Under the pieces are notes generated by a model that ran no database searches, was not told where the DNA came from, and saw nothing but the letters and a program-made list of their open reading frames with translations. DNA of 64,000 nt, taken from JAGXSE01 sp040757295. Lineage in GTDB: Bacteria > Bacillota > PH28-bin88. Below are positions 1-8,242 of the stretch, in pieces. The stretch lies in assembly GCA_040757295.1 (NCBI GenBank), contig JBFLXH010000004.1, positions 1-64,000 of the forward strand, read 5' to 3'. The position numbers and the translations under genes are program-made. Position 1 is the stretch's first letter. Each line of letters starts with the position of its first letter.

Positions 1-188
1 GTAACCACTTTTCCCTGGATGTCTAGCGGTTCCAGCAAAGGCTTTAGCGCGGTAATCTCATTACTTTTACTGTCAATCTGGTTTTGGGCGATAACTGAAC
101 CCTCTTTATGTAAGAATGCCGCCATCAAGTGAACGGCCTTTCCATCCGATGTATGTGAATAAGCGCCTATAACGGTAATAACTTTGAC
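1..188 (-). pseudogene. ISAs1-type transposase fragment, 5'-truncated and running off the window
   Basis: The minus strand reads open from about base 188 to the window edge. It gives about 62 residues containing SDGKAVHLMAAF, then IAQ, KSNEITALKPLLEPL and QGKVVT. These match the central block of ISAs1/H-repeat DDE transposases just before the first catalytic Asp. There is no upstream coding sequence: the frame is closed by TGA at 210-212 and no ATG, GTG or TTG lies near the fragment start, so the N-terminal third of the enzyme is missing. The fragment begins within about 20 bases of the recX stop, so it looks like a remnant of an insertion behind recA-recX. The family call is recognition by eye. 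Whether the 3' part is intact cannot be seen here. Confidence 0.7.
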
Positions 189-205
189 GTTACCCTGGAG
201 TCCTC

Positions 206-712
206 CTAATCAATCCCTTGTATTTCGTCCCATCCGGAATACAATTTAATGCATACCTGCCGGATAATACCGCTGGAAAATCCCCTTCTAGCCAGAAGTC
301 TTGCAATACGGATGATCCTTTTATGAGGGCAATCCATGGGAAGCTTTTCCCATCGTTTTTTGGCCAATTGCAGTGCAATTCTAAGTTCAGAGTTTCCTGG
401 TAATATAGCCTTTACCTCTTTTTGGCGTAGATCCGGGGGGATACCTTTTTGGTCCAGTTCATACAATAATCGTTTTCGCCCCATAGGTTTATTCTTAATT
501 CGTTCTTGGAGCCAGGATTTAGTAAAGCCTATATCATCAACATAAGCCTGCTCTTTTAGTAGACAGATAGTATTTTCACTTTCAAAAAGAGAAAAGCCTT
601 TTAACTGAAGCCGGTTCAACAATTCGGTCGTACTTCGGTTTCTAAAAGCTAATAATTTTAAGGCGTAGCTAAGGGCGTCTTTTTCTCTTTTATTTCCTTC
701 TTTCTCGCACAT
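206..712 (-). CDS. recX: Regulatory protein RecX
   Basis: A 168-residue basic, helical protein. RecX proteins bind RecA filaments and limit recombinase activity in the cytoplasm. The N-terminal part has the RecX pattern ALSYALKLLAFRNRSTTELLNRLQLKG, followed by the YVDD..FTKSWLQERIKNKPMGRKRLLYELDQKGI block near residues 56-90, and then a third three-helix repeat. It starts 19 bases after the recA stop, so the two are probably cotranscribed and share SOS control. The ribosome site (AGGCTGGAT) is modest. An AGGAGG motif overlaps its stop codon but no start codon follows at a usable distance, which fits a disrupted downstream gene. Confidence 0.9.
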   Translation of the reverse strand: MCEKEGNKREKDALSYALKLLAFRNRSTTELLNRLQLKGFSLFESENTICLLKEQAYVDDIGFTKSWLQERIKNKPMGRKRLLYELDQKGIPPDLRQKEVKAILPGNSELRIALQLAKKRWEKLPMDCPHKRIIRIARLLARRGFSSGIIRQVCIKLYSGWDEIQGID

Positions 713-731
713 AATTTATCCAGCCTGGAAT

Positions 732-1742
732 TTAATTGGTAGCTTTACGGTCATGAAGTTCTGCTACGGCTTTTCTAATCTTCTCTTCAATTGACCGGGC
801 AACTTGAGGATTTTGTTTCAAATAGTCCTTTACATTTTCCCGTCCTTGTCCTAGGCGCTCATCCGCATATGAATACCAAGCGCCGCTTTTTTGAATTATA
901 CCCATTTCTGTGCCTAGGTCCACAAGGCAGCCTTCCTTAGAAATTCCTTCTCCATACATAATATCAAAATCAGCCTGTTTAAACGGAGGCGCCACTTTAT
1001 TTTTAACAACTTTAACCCTTGTGCGGTTACCGATCATTTCCTCTCCTCGCTTTAGGGTTTCAGTTCTGCGTACTTCCAATCTTATGGAAGCATAAAATTT
1101 AAGAGCCCTTCCCCCTGGAGTAGTTTCCGGATTGCCAAACATTACACCGACCTTTTCACGCAATTGGTTAATAAAGATTGCTGTGGTCCGGGATTTATTA
1201 ATTGCCCCTGCCAGTTTGCGCAAGGCCTGGGACATTAGCCTAGCCTGTAAACCTACATGGGCGTCACCCATTTCTCCTTCTAGTTCGGCCCGAGGAACTA
1301 AAGCAGCAACAGAGTCAATTACAATTACATCAACAGCTCCGCTTCTTACCAATGCCTCTGCAATTTCCAGGGCTTGCTCGCCAGTATCCGGTTGTGCAAC
1401 TAATAGATTATCAATATCAACCCCAAGATTTCGCGCATATGTAGGGTCTAGCGCATGTTCAGCATCAATAAAGGCAGCAAACCCGCCATTTTTTTGCGCT
1501 TCAGCAATAATGTGCAAGGCAACAGTAGTCTTGCCTGAAGATTCTTGTCCATAAATTTCTATTATCCTTCCTCTAGGTATGCCGCCCACTCCTAAAGCAA
1601 TATCCAGGGCTAAAGCCCCGGAAGGAATAGCATCTACCGCTAAATTGTTTGCTGTTTCACCCAGCTTCATGACAGAACCTTTGCCAAATTGTTTTTCTAT
1701 TTGACTAAGGGCTATTTCTAATGCGCGATGCTTGTCCGTCAT
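732..1742 (-). CDS. recA: Recombinase RecA
   Basis: Cytoplasmic ATP-dependent strand-exchange protein for homologous recombination and LexA cleavage. The protein is 336 residues, a normal length. The Walker A motif is GQESSGKT, with Gln where most RecAs have Pro. IDAEHALDP, the Walker B strand VDVIVIDSVAALVP, the L2 region FINQLREKVGVMFGNPETTPGG and KVVKNKVAPPFKQ are all present. I chose the ATG at 1742 because GGGGAGGG lies just upstream and the RecA family begins MTDK; an in-frame ATG at 1808 would lie upstream of the promoter start site. It has its own promoter and LexA box immediately upstream. Confidence 0.98.
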   Translation of the reverse strand: MTDKHRALEIALSQIEKQFGKGSVMKLGETANNLAVDAIPSGALALDIALGVGGIPRGRIIEIYGQESSGKTTVALHIIAEAQKNGGFAAFIDAEHALDPTYARNLGVDIDNLLVAQPDTGEQALEIAEALVRSGAVDVIVIDSVAALVPRAELEGEMGDAHVGLQARLMSQALRKLAGAINKSRTTAIFINQLREKVGVMFGNPETTPGGRALKFYASIRLEVRRTETLKRGEEMIGNRTRVKVVKNKVAPPFKQADFDIMYGEGISKEGCLVDLGTEMGIIQKSGAWYSYADERLGQGRENVKDYLKQNPQVARSIEEKIRKAVAELHDRKATN

Positions 1743-1757
1743 ATATCCGCCCTCCCC

Positions 1758-1771
1758 AAAACATTTGTTCG
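1758..1771 (-). promoter_or_regulatory. LexA (SOS) box of recA
   Basis: The minus strand reads CGAACAAATGTTTT. The Firmicutes LexA/DinR consensus is CGAACRNRYGTTYG, so only the final base differs. The box begins about 2 bases after the expected transcription start of the recA promoter and ends 15 bases before the recA start codon. Bound LexA would therefore block promoter clearance. The site is read directly; its function is inferred from the family consensus. Confidence 0.85.
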
Positions 1772-1779
1772 ATAAGCTA

Positions 1780-1808
1780 ATTATATGAACTCTTCCAAAC
1801 TCTGTCAA
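1780..1808 (-). promoter_or_regulatory. recA sigma-A promoter
   Basis: The minus strand carries a perfect -35 TTGACA (1803-1808) and a perfect -10 TATAAT (1780-1785) separated by exactly 17 bases. The expected start is near 1773, just ahead of the LexA box. The -35 overlaps the TGA stop of thpR, so recA is expressed independently of the upstream genes. This is the strongest promoter match in the window. Confidence 0.9.
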
Positions 1809-2392
1809 GATAGCTGGTGATTTTCTAGTGTAGATAAAAAAGGAAGTTCAAAAACCAAATTATATTTTGGTGGCTTATATGGTATTAAAAGGCTTTCAAA
1901 AAGGCAAATTGAATTTGCGGGTTGAATAATTGATATTTGATTTTCTTTATTTATGGTTGAGAATAAAGTCTCAGGATCCAGAAGGGGTTTTTTTACTCTA
2001 CCAAGAGTTATATGAGGGTGAAAAGATTTCAAATCAAAAGAAAATTGTTTTTTGACAAGTTGACAAGTTATTGTCTCGTTGAGTTTTTTTATTTCATTAA
2101 GCCCGTGAGTTATCGCAACATAAATTACCTTGGGACTTTTTATGTTTGGAAAAGCTCCGACTTTTTCAATTTGCATCTGAAAAGGTTTGGTATGTCTAGC
2201 TACCGTTGTCCCAATTTCTTTCAATAAAATGATTTTGTCTCTAGGTGTTTCTCCTAGAAATTTAATAGTAACATGCAGATTATGCTCCTCTACCCATTTT
2301 ACATTGGTATCGAAACTTTTCAATTGTTTTTGTAGTGCTGCTAATCGACCTATTACACTACTTGTCAGCCGAATGGCAAAAAACAACCTCAT
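1805..2392 (-). CDS. thpR: RNA 2',3'-cyclic phosphodiesterase (LigT/2H family)
   Basis: A 195-residue 2H phosphoesterase, the family that opens 2',3'-cyclic phosphates on RNA ends. Both catalytic HxTx motifs are present: H40-V-T42 in LHVTIKFLGE and H127-I-T129 in HPHITLGRV. Length is normal. The ATG at 2392 is preceded by GGGGGGA at about 9 bases. It follows the membrane phosphoesterase gene by 36 bases and is probably cotranscribed with it. The recA promoter overlaps its stop codon. The physiological substrate in bacteria is not settled. Confidence 0.88.
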   Translation of the reverse strand: MRLFFAIRLTSSVIGRLAALQKQLKSFDTNVKWVEEHNLHVTIKFLGETPRDKIILLKEIGTTVARHTKPFQMQIEKVGAFPNIKSPKVIYVAITHGLNEIKKLNETITCQLVKKQFSFDLKSFHPHITLGRVKKPLLDPETLFSTINKENQISIIQPANSICLFESLLIPYKPPKYNLVFELPFLSTLENHQLS

Positions 2393-2428
2393 GTAAATCG
2401 TCCCCCCGCTAACCCTTTTTTTAGAAAG

Positions 2429-3808
2429 TTAATCCACTGCAATAATTCTCCGCTCCACAGTAAAACCTCTCTTTAAATCATAAACTTTTACAATATCGAC
2501 CGCAACCAATTCCCATTTCTCCTCCCTTTCCCTCATATAAAGGATCAAAAGACTGTAAGGGACTTCATTAGCCGTCTGGAGTCCTCTCACTCCACCTGCA
2601 CCGGTGGTTCCGGCATTGATAATAACCGTGCCAGGAAATGTTTCCAAACTTAATCTATGGGTATGGCCATGGAGAATTAATGGCACTTTACCGATGAAAG
2701 CTCTGGCAATCCTATGGTTATGAATTATCATCAGGTCTGGAGGTTGGGTTTGAGCCATCAAGAGGTTGTCCATTTTTTCAATATATTTTTCCAGTGTCTC
2801 ACCTGGAGGTGGAATTACGGAGCTGGTTAAAGATGAGGGATCCGCCAAGCCTAGAATACTTAAATTTGATACTTGAGTCAGTTGTCCGTCTATCACAGTA
2901 ACATTAGGAATCCTTTTCATTGTGGATAGAATTTCCGGGGAATCGTGATTACCGGCAACAAAAACATAGGGTATTCCCATTTGCGCGATTCTTTTGGTTA
3001 ATAAGGCTTCCAACGGGGTTCCATAATCCGAAATATCTCCTGTGTCAATGACTAAGTCTATCTTAAAGCTCACTATTATCTGATGGATAAATTCATAAGC
3101 TGCTACATTGTTATGAATATCCGAAACGTGCAAGATCCTTTTAGTCCCCTGAATTACTCCGGCTGCTTGGACCTGATCAATGCTTTCAAAAAGGTCATAA
3201 AGATTTTTCGCTACCATTCGCAGTTGTTCCCCCAAAACATCAATGCGAGCAAGGGTATTTTCGATAGTATTGATCATCCAAGGGGCCGCTTGCAGCAAAC
3301 CTTCAAACTGAGGATTTTTAAATTTTTCTGTGTCGTAAGTATTAACAGTTGCTACTAAAAGCAGCCCTGCGAATAAGAAAGCTATGACACCGCCTCGAAG
3401 ATAGTCAACCCTGCAATTAGGTTTTAAAACAAATACGGCAAGAGTACCCCCAACAGCCGACAACAGCAGAACCCGCAGGGAGAACCAGCGGACAGCCACG
3501 AATAAATCTTCTCTAACCCGTTCAAGCAATACCGGTTGCCTTGGCGATTCCTCTATTAATCTTTTTAAGAGGTTAAAATCGATGTTGCGCAAAGTCAAAA
3601 TGATTTTTACCGGTGATAAATGGGTTTGGGCGGTGATATTTCCCACCGGGGGGATTTGCAGTTGGGTGATACCTTTGTTGAAGGGTACTATTTTCATATC
3701 GAATTCTAAAGCTTCAACATGAAAACTTGTTGGGCTAAACAGGGTGATAAAAACTAGCCCTCCGAGAATTGAAAGCAGTAAAAAGCCTGCAATAAAACCT
3801 GACTTCAA
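2429..3808 (-). CDS. Membrane-anchored calcineurin-like metallophosphoesterase
   Basis: A 459-residue protein in two parts. Residues 1-160 are membrane-associated, with hydrophobic segments at about 5-25, 108-128 and 138-158 around a roughly 80-residue loop. Residues 223-459 form a binuclear metallophosphoesterase with all the usual metal motifs: D230-I-H232, G257-D258, GNHD at 286-289, H363-N-H365 and H380-G-H382-T-H384. By topology the catalytic part should sit on the same side of the membrane as the C-terminus. The substrate cannot be deduced. The start is TTG, with GGAGG 8 bases upstream. It lies 72 bases after a terminator, so it probably starts its own unit with thpR. Confidence 0.85.
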   Translation of the reverse strand: MKSGFIAGFLLLSILGGLVFITLFSPTSFHVEALEFDMKIVPFNKGITQLQIPPVGNITAQTHLSPVKIILTLRNIDFNLLKRLIEESPRQPVLLERVREDLFVAVRWFSLRVLLLSAVGGTLAVFVLKPNCRVDYLRGGVIAFLFAGLLLVATVNTYDTEKFKNPQFEGLLQAAPWMINTIENTLARIDVLGEQLRMVAKNLYDLFESIDQVQAAGVIQGTKRILHVSDIHNNVAAYEFIHQIIVSFKIDLVIDTGDISDYGTPLEALLTKRIAQMGIPYVFVAGNHDSPEILSTMKRIPNVTVIDGQLTQVSNLSILGLADPSSLTSSVIPPPGETLEKYIEKMDNLLMAQTQPPDLMIIHNHRIARAFIGKVPLILHGHTHRLSLETFPGTVIINAGTTGAGGVRGLQTANEVPYSLLILYMREREEKWELVAVDIVKVYDLKRGFTVERRIIAVD

Positions 3809-3881
3809 ATGGGGTTCCTCCGATTTTAAGTGATCTTTTTTCTGCAGAAATTATAACCAGGAATCTTGCTTGGTATGTTAT

Positions 3882-3910
3882 AAAAAAAAGGGAACGGCCT
3901 TTGCGCTCCC
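3882..3910 (-). terminator. Rho-independent terminator after the FtsH-like gene
   Basis: The minus strand has a GGGAGCG / CGTTCCC stem of 7 pairs (one G-U) around a 7-base loop, followed by eight T. It lies 31 bases past the stop of the FtsH-like gene. Confidence 0.85.
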
Positions 3911-3940
3911 ATTTTGTCGAATGTTTAACGAATAAATGTT

Positions 3941-5419
3941 CTATGCGGTTTTTGCCCTTAACATAAAAGCTCTCAGGTCCTCGCCGGAAACTTGTTCCTC
4001 TTTGATCAGCTGTGCTGCTAGGCTACTCAGCATTTCGTTATGAAGGGCTAGTTTCTTTTTTACTTCCTGTGATCGCTGAGCAATGAGGCGCGTCACCGTT
4101 TCATTAAGCAAATCTTTTGGAATAGTATCTTCCGTAACAATCCCAGCTTCAGACATTCCGGCAAAAACAATATGCTTTGCCAAACGAACGCATTCATGAT
4201 AGTCATTCATAGCGCCTGTGCTTTTATCCTCAAAAATAATCTCCTCCGCAATAGCGCCAGCTAAACAGATATCTATTTGCTGCATCAACTGTTTAGAGGT
4301 AAATAAATACGAGTCCTCCTCAGGGATATGGCGCACATAACCTAATGCTTTACCCCTGGGAGAAATGGTTAGGTGTGATACTGAACCAGGCTTTAGAAAC
4401 TCGCTTACCAAGGCATGACCGGCTTCATGGATGGCAATGCGGAAGATTTCTTCCCGGCTAGGAAACCTATTAGTTCTTTCACCAAGCAGTATTTTGTCAA
4501 TCGCTTCTTTTATATGCTTGCTGTTAATTGCACCCGCATTTTGCCGCATAGCGATTATCCCGGCCTCATTGGCAACCCCTTCCAGTTGAGCGCCGGAAAA
4601 CCCAAACGTCTCGGCTGCTACTTCAGCCAGGTCAACGTCTTGATCCAACGGTTTATTCTTGGTGTGCAGCTCAAGAATTCGTTTTCTTCCGGTTTTATCA
4701 GGAAGGTCAACCTTCACAAAACGATCAAAACGCCCGGGTCTCATTAGTGCAGGGTCCAACATATCCGCACGGTTTGTTGCGCCAATGATCAAAAGGCGTA
4801 CACCTTCATTCTCTTTTATCCCATCCATTTCTACCAATAATTGATTAAGGGTTTGGTCGTATTCAAGATGGCCGGTATGGCTTCCCCTTTTACCTCCTAA
4901 AACCTCGATTTCGTCGATAAAAATAATCGCCCTTTTTTTCCCTTGCTTTAACGCCAAATCTTTAGCAGTTTTAAACAAGTTCCTAACCCGTTGGGCTCCG
5001 ACTCCAGCATACACTTCGATGAATTCACTACCAGAACTAGCCATAAACACTGCATCAGTGTAACTAGCCGCAGCCTTTGCTAAGAGGGTTTTGCCAGTCC
5101 CGGGCGGGCCAGTAAGAAGTATGCCTTTCAACGGTCTAATGCCCATTTTTTCGGCTATTTCCATATTTGTAATTAAGTCCAATGCCTCAATCAACTCCCG
5201 AATTGCAGTATCTTGGCCGCCGATAATGTCAAAAGTAATTTGCTTTTGCGAAACATAAGGTACAGTAACGGATGAGGAGAATCCACCTCTTTTATCGACG
5301 ATAAAATACAGAAGTAGGCCTACGCTGCCGAAAAGGATTATTGGAGTAATGTCATATCCAAGAAAGATTAGAAAAGTTATCAGGGCTGCGCTTAAACCCA
5401 ACAGGGTTTCTTTTAACAT
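3941..5419 (-). CDS. Short FtsH-like membrane AAA+ zinc metalloprotease
   Basis: A 492-residue AAA+/M41 protein; canonical FtsH is about 600-650. Domains in order are two closely spaced membrane helices (about 7-21 and 25-42), an AAA+ module with Walker A GPPGTGKT (104-111), Walker B IIFIDE (165-170) and second-region-of-homology RPGRFDR (227-233), then the peptidase with HEAGH (331-335) and a third zinc ligand D406 in STGAMND. All catalytic residues are present. The roughly 70-100-residue extracytoplasmic domain that FtsH carries between its two helices is absent. The start codon overlaps the stop of the preceding single-pass membrane protein (TAATG), implying coupled translation. This is probably a paralogue of a housekeeping FtsH elsewhere; substrates are unknown. 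Confidence 0.88.
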   Translation of the reverse strand: MLKETLLGLSAALITFLIFLGYDITPIILFGSVGLLLYFIVDKRGGFSSSVTVPYVSQKQITFDIIGGQDTAIRELIEALDLITNMEIAEKMGIRPLKGILLTGPPGTGKTLLAKAAASYTDAVFMASSGSEFIEVYAGVGAQRVRNLFKTAKDLALKQGKKRAIIFIDEIEVLGGKRGSHTGHLEYDQTLNQLLVEMDGIKENEGVRLLIIGATNRADMLDPALMRPGRFDRFVKVDLPDKTGRKRILELHTKNKPLDQDVDLAEVAAETFGFSGAQLEGVANEAGIIAMRQNAGAINSKHIKEAIDKILLGERTNRFPSREEIFRIAIHEAGHALVSEFLKPGSVSHLTISPRGKALGYVRHIPEEDSYLFTSKQLMQQIDICLAGAIAEEIIFEDKSTGAMNDYHECVRLAKHIVFAGMSEAGIVTEDTIPKDLLNETVTRLIAQRSQEVKKKLALHNEMLSSLAAQLIKEEQVSGEDLRAFMLRAKTA

Positions 5420-5979
5420 TACTTTTTCTCACCCCTTTGGGCTAGATAAATATCTGGTTGATTGGTGGGTAATCGCGGGATTATTCGATACAGATAATCT
5501 CCCTCAGCATGAAGCTGCACATAAATATTATCCCAATCCATTTGCACCTTGTATTTAATATTATCGTGTTTTTTGGCTTCAATTGAAATCTTCCGATCAA
5601 TTTCATCAAACTGGGCCTGTGCAAGAGATTGGTAGATACTTAAGTGGGAAACTTCCCAAAGAGACTTTAGCTGTTGATTGGGTTGATCAACAATTTCTAG
5701 TGTAAATTCTTCTGATTTCAGGTGAGCAGCAGCAACACTTGTTACTTGCATATATACATGGCGGAGGTCATTAACCTCACCCAGATGAATTTTTATTTGG
5801 GTGTGTTTATTGCTCTTATCAATTATAGAAGAGTACACTCCATCAATATTATTTAGCTGTTCTATCAGATTCCCTTGTACGTGTTTCTTTTGATAGATCC
5901 ACTGACCCCCCAGGAGAAGAGATAGAGATACGAGAAAAATTATTACTATTATCGGCAAACGCAATCCTTTTAAGTTCAT
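5419..5979 (-). CDS. Single-pass membrane protein, putative FtsH-like partner
   Basis: I do not recognise a family for this 186-residue protein. It has a basic N-terminus (MNLKGLR), one strong membrane helix at about 9-28, and a soluble part of roughly 155 residues. By the positive-inside rule that part should face outside the cytoplasm. There is no signal-peptidase or lipoprotein motif. The RBS GAAGGAGG is strong. Its stop overlaps the start of the short FtsH-like protease by one base. The protease lacks its extracytoplasmic domain and this protein is essentially one such domain on an anchor, so I infer a dedicated partner or adaptor. That inference rests on gene order and topology only. Confidence 0.7.
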   Translation of the reverse strand: MNLKGLRLPIIVIIFLVSLSLLLGGQWIYQKKHVQGNLIEQLNNIDGVYSSIIDKSNKHTQIKIHLGEVNDLRHVYMQVTSVAAAHLKSEEFTLEIVDQPNQQLKSLWEVSHLSIYQSLAQAQFDEIDRKISIEAKKHDNIKYKVQMDWDNIYVQLHAEGDYLYRIIPRLPTNQPDIYLAQRGEKK

Positions 5980-6012
5980 TCTCTTGCCTCCTTCAGGGGA
6001 TATTACCTAAAA

Positions 6013-6021
6013 AGTATAGCA
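6013..6021 (-). promoter_or_regulatory. Extended -10 promoter for the FtsH-like pair
   Basis: The minus strand has TGCTATACT, an extended -10 element, 34 bases upstream of the start of the single-pass membrane protein. No good -35 hexamer is present at 17 bases, which is common for extended -10 promoters. It follows the rimO terminator, so a new transcription unit is expected here. Confidence 0.45.
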
Positions 6022-6071
6022 TACCTTTCATTCCACCTCCTTATGAAATGAATGGTTATAGTGAAAACATA

Positions 6072-6096
6072 AGAAAAAAAGGCAGCCTGTGCTGCC
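6072..6096 (-). terminator. Terminator after rimO
   Basis: A perfect GGCAGC / GCTGCC stem with a 4-base loop (6081-6096), followed on the minus strand by a run of T. It lies 23 bases past the rimO stop and ends the ftsK-selU-rodZ-rimO unit. Confidence 0.85.
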
Positions 6097-6118
6097 AAAA
6101 AAACTGTATTAATTTTGC

Positions 6119-7465
6119 TTACTGAGGAGTCAATTCAATACCCGTCAGGTCATAACCGAGGGAATCCAGAATCTTAACCAATGCAAAGCTACCTGTAACC
6201 GCAGAACCTGTAAAATGAATTACTCCATCAATTTCCGGCGCGTTTCTATAGGATCTGCCCATCATCATGTTAGGAAAAGTGTCCGATGGTCCCTCAACTA
6301 ATATATCAAATACCTTATTTATCAATTTAAAATGTATTTCATTAGTAATCCTTTGCTGGAGGTCAAGAGCGGAATTGTATCTTTCCCGCTTTAATTCCTC
6401 CGGCTGCTGATCCTCCATCTGAGCGGCGGGAGTACCCTCCTCTTGAGAATAAATGAACAAGCCAACCCAATCAAAGCGGATCAGCTCCATAAAATCAAGG
6501 AGTTCCTGGAAATCACGGTCTGTTTCGCCGGGAAAACCGACAATAAAGGAGGTTCTAAGCGCAACATCGGGCAAAATTTTCCTGATTTTTGATATTAGAT
6601 TTATGGCTCTTTCCTTTGTCGTTCGTCTGTTCATCCTATGCAAAATTCGATTGCTGGCATGCTGCAATGGTATGTCCAGGTAATGACAGATCTTAGAGTG
6701 ATCTTTTATAGACTGGAGTATTTTATCATCCACCAAATCCGGATAGCTGTATAGTAACCGGAGCCATTGAAGCTGGGGAATTTTAGTCAGCTCAGCCACC
6801 AAATCAGCCAGTTTCTTTTCTTTATAGCGATCTAAACCATAGCGAGTTGTGTCTTGCGCTATTAATACGATTTCTTTAACCCCGGAAGCAACTAATGACT
6901 CAGCTTCAGACAAAACCCGCTCTATTTCTCTGCTATAATAGCTGCCGCGTAGATCTGGAATTACGCAGTAAGAGCAGCGATTATCGCAGCCTTCTGCAAT
7001 TTTTAAATAAGCTGTGTGCTTAGGGGTTGTGAGAATCCTCTCATGGTTTTTTTTTCGACCGAAAATTAAATCATAATCCGGTTCGCCGGCAGCTTTAATC
7101 CTTTTTCCCTGCAGGCAGTTATGAAGGTGTTCCACTATGGCATGGGCGTCTCCAGTACCTAATACTGCATCTATCTCAGGGACTTCCGCTGCTAATTCAT
7201 CCGGGTACTTCTGCCCTAAACAGCCAGTAACTATAAGTTTTCTGCATTTACCTGTTTTCTTATAACCAGCCGCCTGCAGAATGGTATCGATAGATTCTTC
7301 TTTTGCAGGCTTGATAAAACCGCAGGTATTTATCACAATAACTTCAGCCTTGGAATAATCCTCTTCTATTTGGTAACCAGCATTTTTAATTAAGCCCAGC
7401 ATCAGCTCTGTGTCTACTACATTTTTTGCACAACCTAATGTAACAATAGCAACACTAATCCCCAA
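6119..7465 (-). CDS. rimO: Ribosomal protein uS12 methylthiotransferase RimO
   Basis: A radical-SAM enzyme that adds a methylthio group to an Asp of ribosomal protein S12. The 448-residue protein has the UPF0004 domain with three cluster cysteines (C12, C48, C82), then the radical-SAM motif C160-x3-C164-x2-C167 in EGCDNRCSYCVIP, and a C-terminal TRAM domain. The motif GFPGETD is also present. The family split between RimO and MiaB rests on overall similarity (TLGCAKNVVDTE and EGCDNRCSYCVIP are RimO-like). The start is TTG, with AAGGAG 7 bases upstream. It follows rodZ closely, and a terminator follows it. Confidence 0.93.
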   Translation of the reverse strand: MGISVAIVTLGCAKNVVDTELMLGLIKNAGYQIEEDYSKAEVIVINTCGFIKPAKEESIDTILQAAGYKKTGKCRKLIVTGCLGQKYPDELAAEVPEIDAVLGTGDAHAIVEHLHNCLQGKRIKAAGEPDYDLIFGRKKNHERILTTPKHTAYLKIAEGCDNRCSYCVIPDLRGSYYSREIERVLSEAESLVASGVKEIVLIAQDTTRYGLDRYKEKKLADLVAELTKIPQLQWLRLLYSYPDLVDDKILQSIKDHSKICHYLDIPLQHASNRILHRMNRRTTKERAINLISKIRKILPDVALRTSFIVGFPGETDRDFQELLDFMELIRFDWVGLFIYSQEEGTPAAQMEDQQPEELKRERYNSALDLQQRITNEIHFKLINKVFDILVEGPSDTFPNMMMGRSYRNAPEIDGVIHFTGSAVTGSFALVKILDSLGYDLTGIELTPQ

Positions 7466-7479
7466 AACTTTTCTCCTTC

Positions 7480-8226
7480 CTAGTCTTCAACTCGGTATTC
7501 TTTGCTGACAACCTGCCCAGGTTTCCCCAGGATACCTTGATCTTCGCCATTTTTAAAAACCCGGGCCGCACCAGCGTTTCCAAAATTAATCCTAATTACC
7601 TGATCAGCCACAACAACCAATTGTTGCCCAGCCACCATTGTTCCTCTAAAGTCCTGTTTACCGTCAGACTCGGCACTAATCCAGCATTTATCCCGTTCGA
7701 TAATAACAATTAATTCGATCCTTGGCTTATCCGGGAGCTGGGTCGGAGTTGGTGGTGAGTCGACAGGTGCAGAGGGAGTTTCGGTGGTTTTAGAACTAGT
7801 GTCTACCGGAAGAGGTTTAAAAGTCTCTTCCGGGGTTTGCCTAAAAAATCCTAGCACATAGTTGAAGGCAATAATCGCCACACTTGCTAATACGACAAGA
7901 AGTAGAAACCAGATCAGTCGTCTGGCAAAATTCTTTCGGGGTTTGGGAACTGAGATCATCGGTCTTGGGCTTGGCTCTGCCGCAGCGCCTTTATCCGGAT
8001 AGGCAGATTTTAAGGCCTCAATGAGTTTGTCGCTGTCAATATTGAGGAATTTGGCATAGGTTCTTAAGAAGCCAATGACATACACTCTTCCGGGCAAAAC
8101 ATTAAACTCTTCGTTTTCCAGGGCTTCAAGGTACCGAAGGCGAATCTTTGTAGCGCTTTCCGCCTCTTTCAGGTCAATACCTTGTTTAAGTCTCGCCTGA
8201 CGCAATTGTTCACCAACCCCGGCCAT
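7480..8226 (-). CDS. rodZ: RodZ-like helix-turn-helix membrane protein
   Basis: Residues 1-75 form an Xre-type helix-turn-helix (MAGVGEQLRQARLKQGIDLKEAE..TKIR..YLEALENEEF), as in RodZ/YmfM, which links MreB to the membrane in rod-shape maintenance. A membrane helix follows at about 104-125, then a Pro/Thr-rich linker, then a C-terminal DUF4115-type domain. I chose the ATG at 8226 because GGAGG lies 8 bases upstream; an in-frame ATG at 8241 has a poorer site. It sits between selU and rimO in the same unit, near the position of ymfM in B. subtilis. Confidence 0.85.
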   Translation of the reverse strand: MAGVGEQLRQARLKQGIDLKEAESATKIRLRYLEALENEEFNVLPGRVYVIGFLRTYAKFLNIDSDKLIEALKSAYPDKGAAAEPSPRPMISVPKPRKNFARRLIWFLLLVVLASVAIIAFNYVLGFFRQTPEETFKPLPVDTSSKTTETPSAPVDSPPTPTQLPDKPRIELIVIIERDKCWISAESDGKQDFRGTMVAGQQLVVVADQVIRINFGNAGAARVFKNGEDQGILGKPGQVVSKEYRVED

Positions 8227-8242
8227 ACCTAAAACCTCCATC

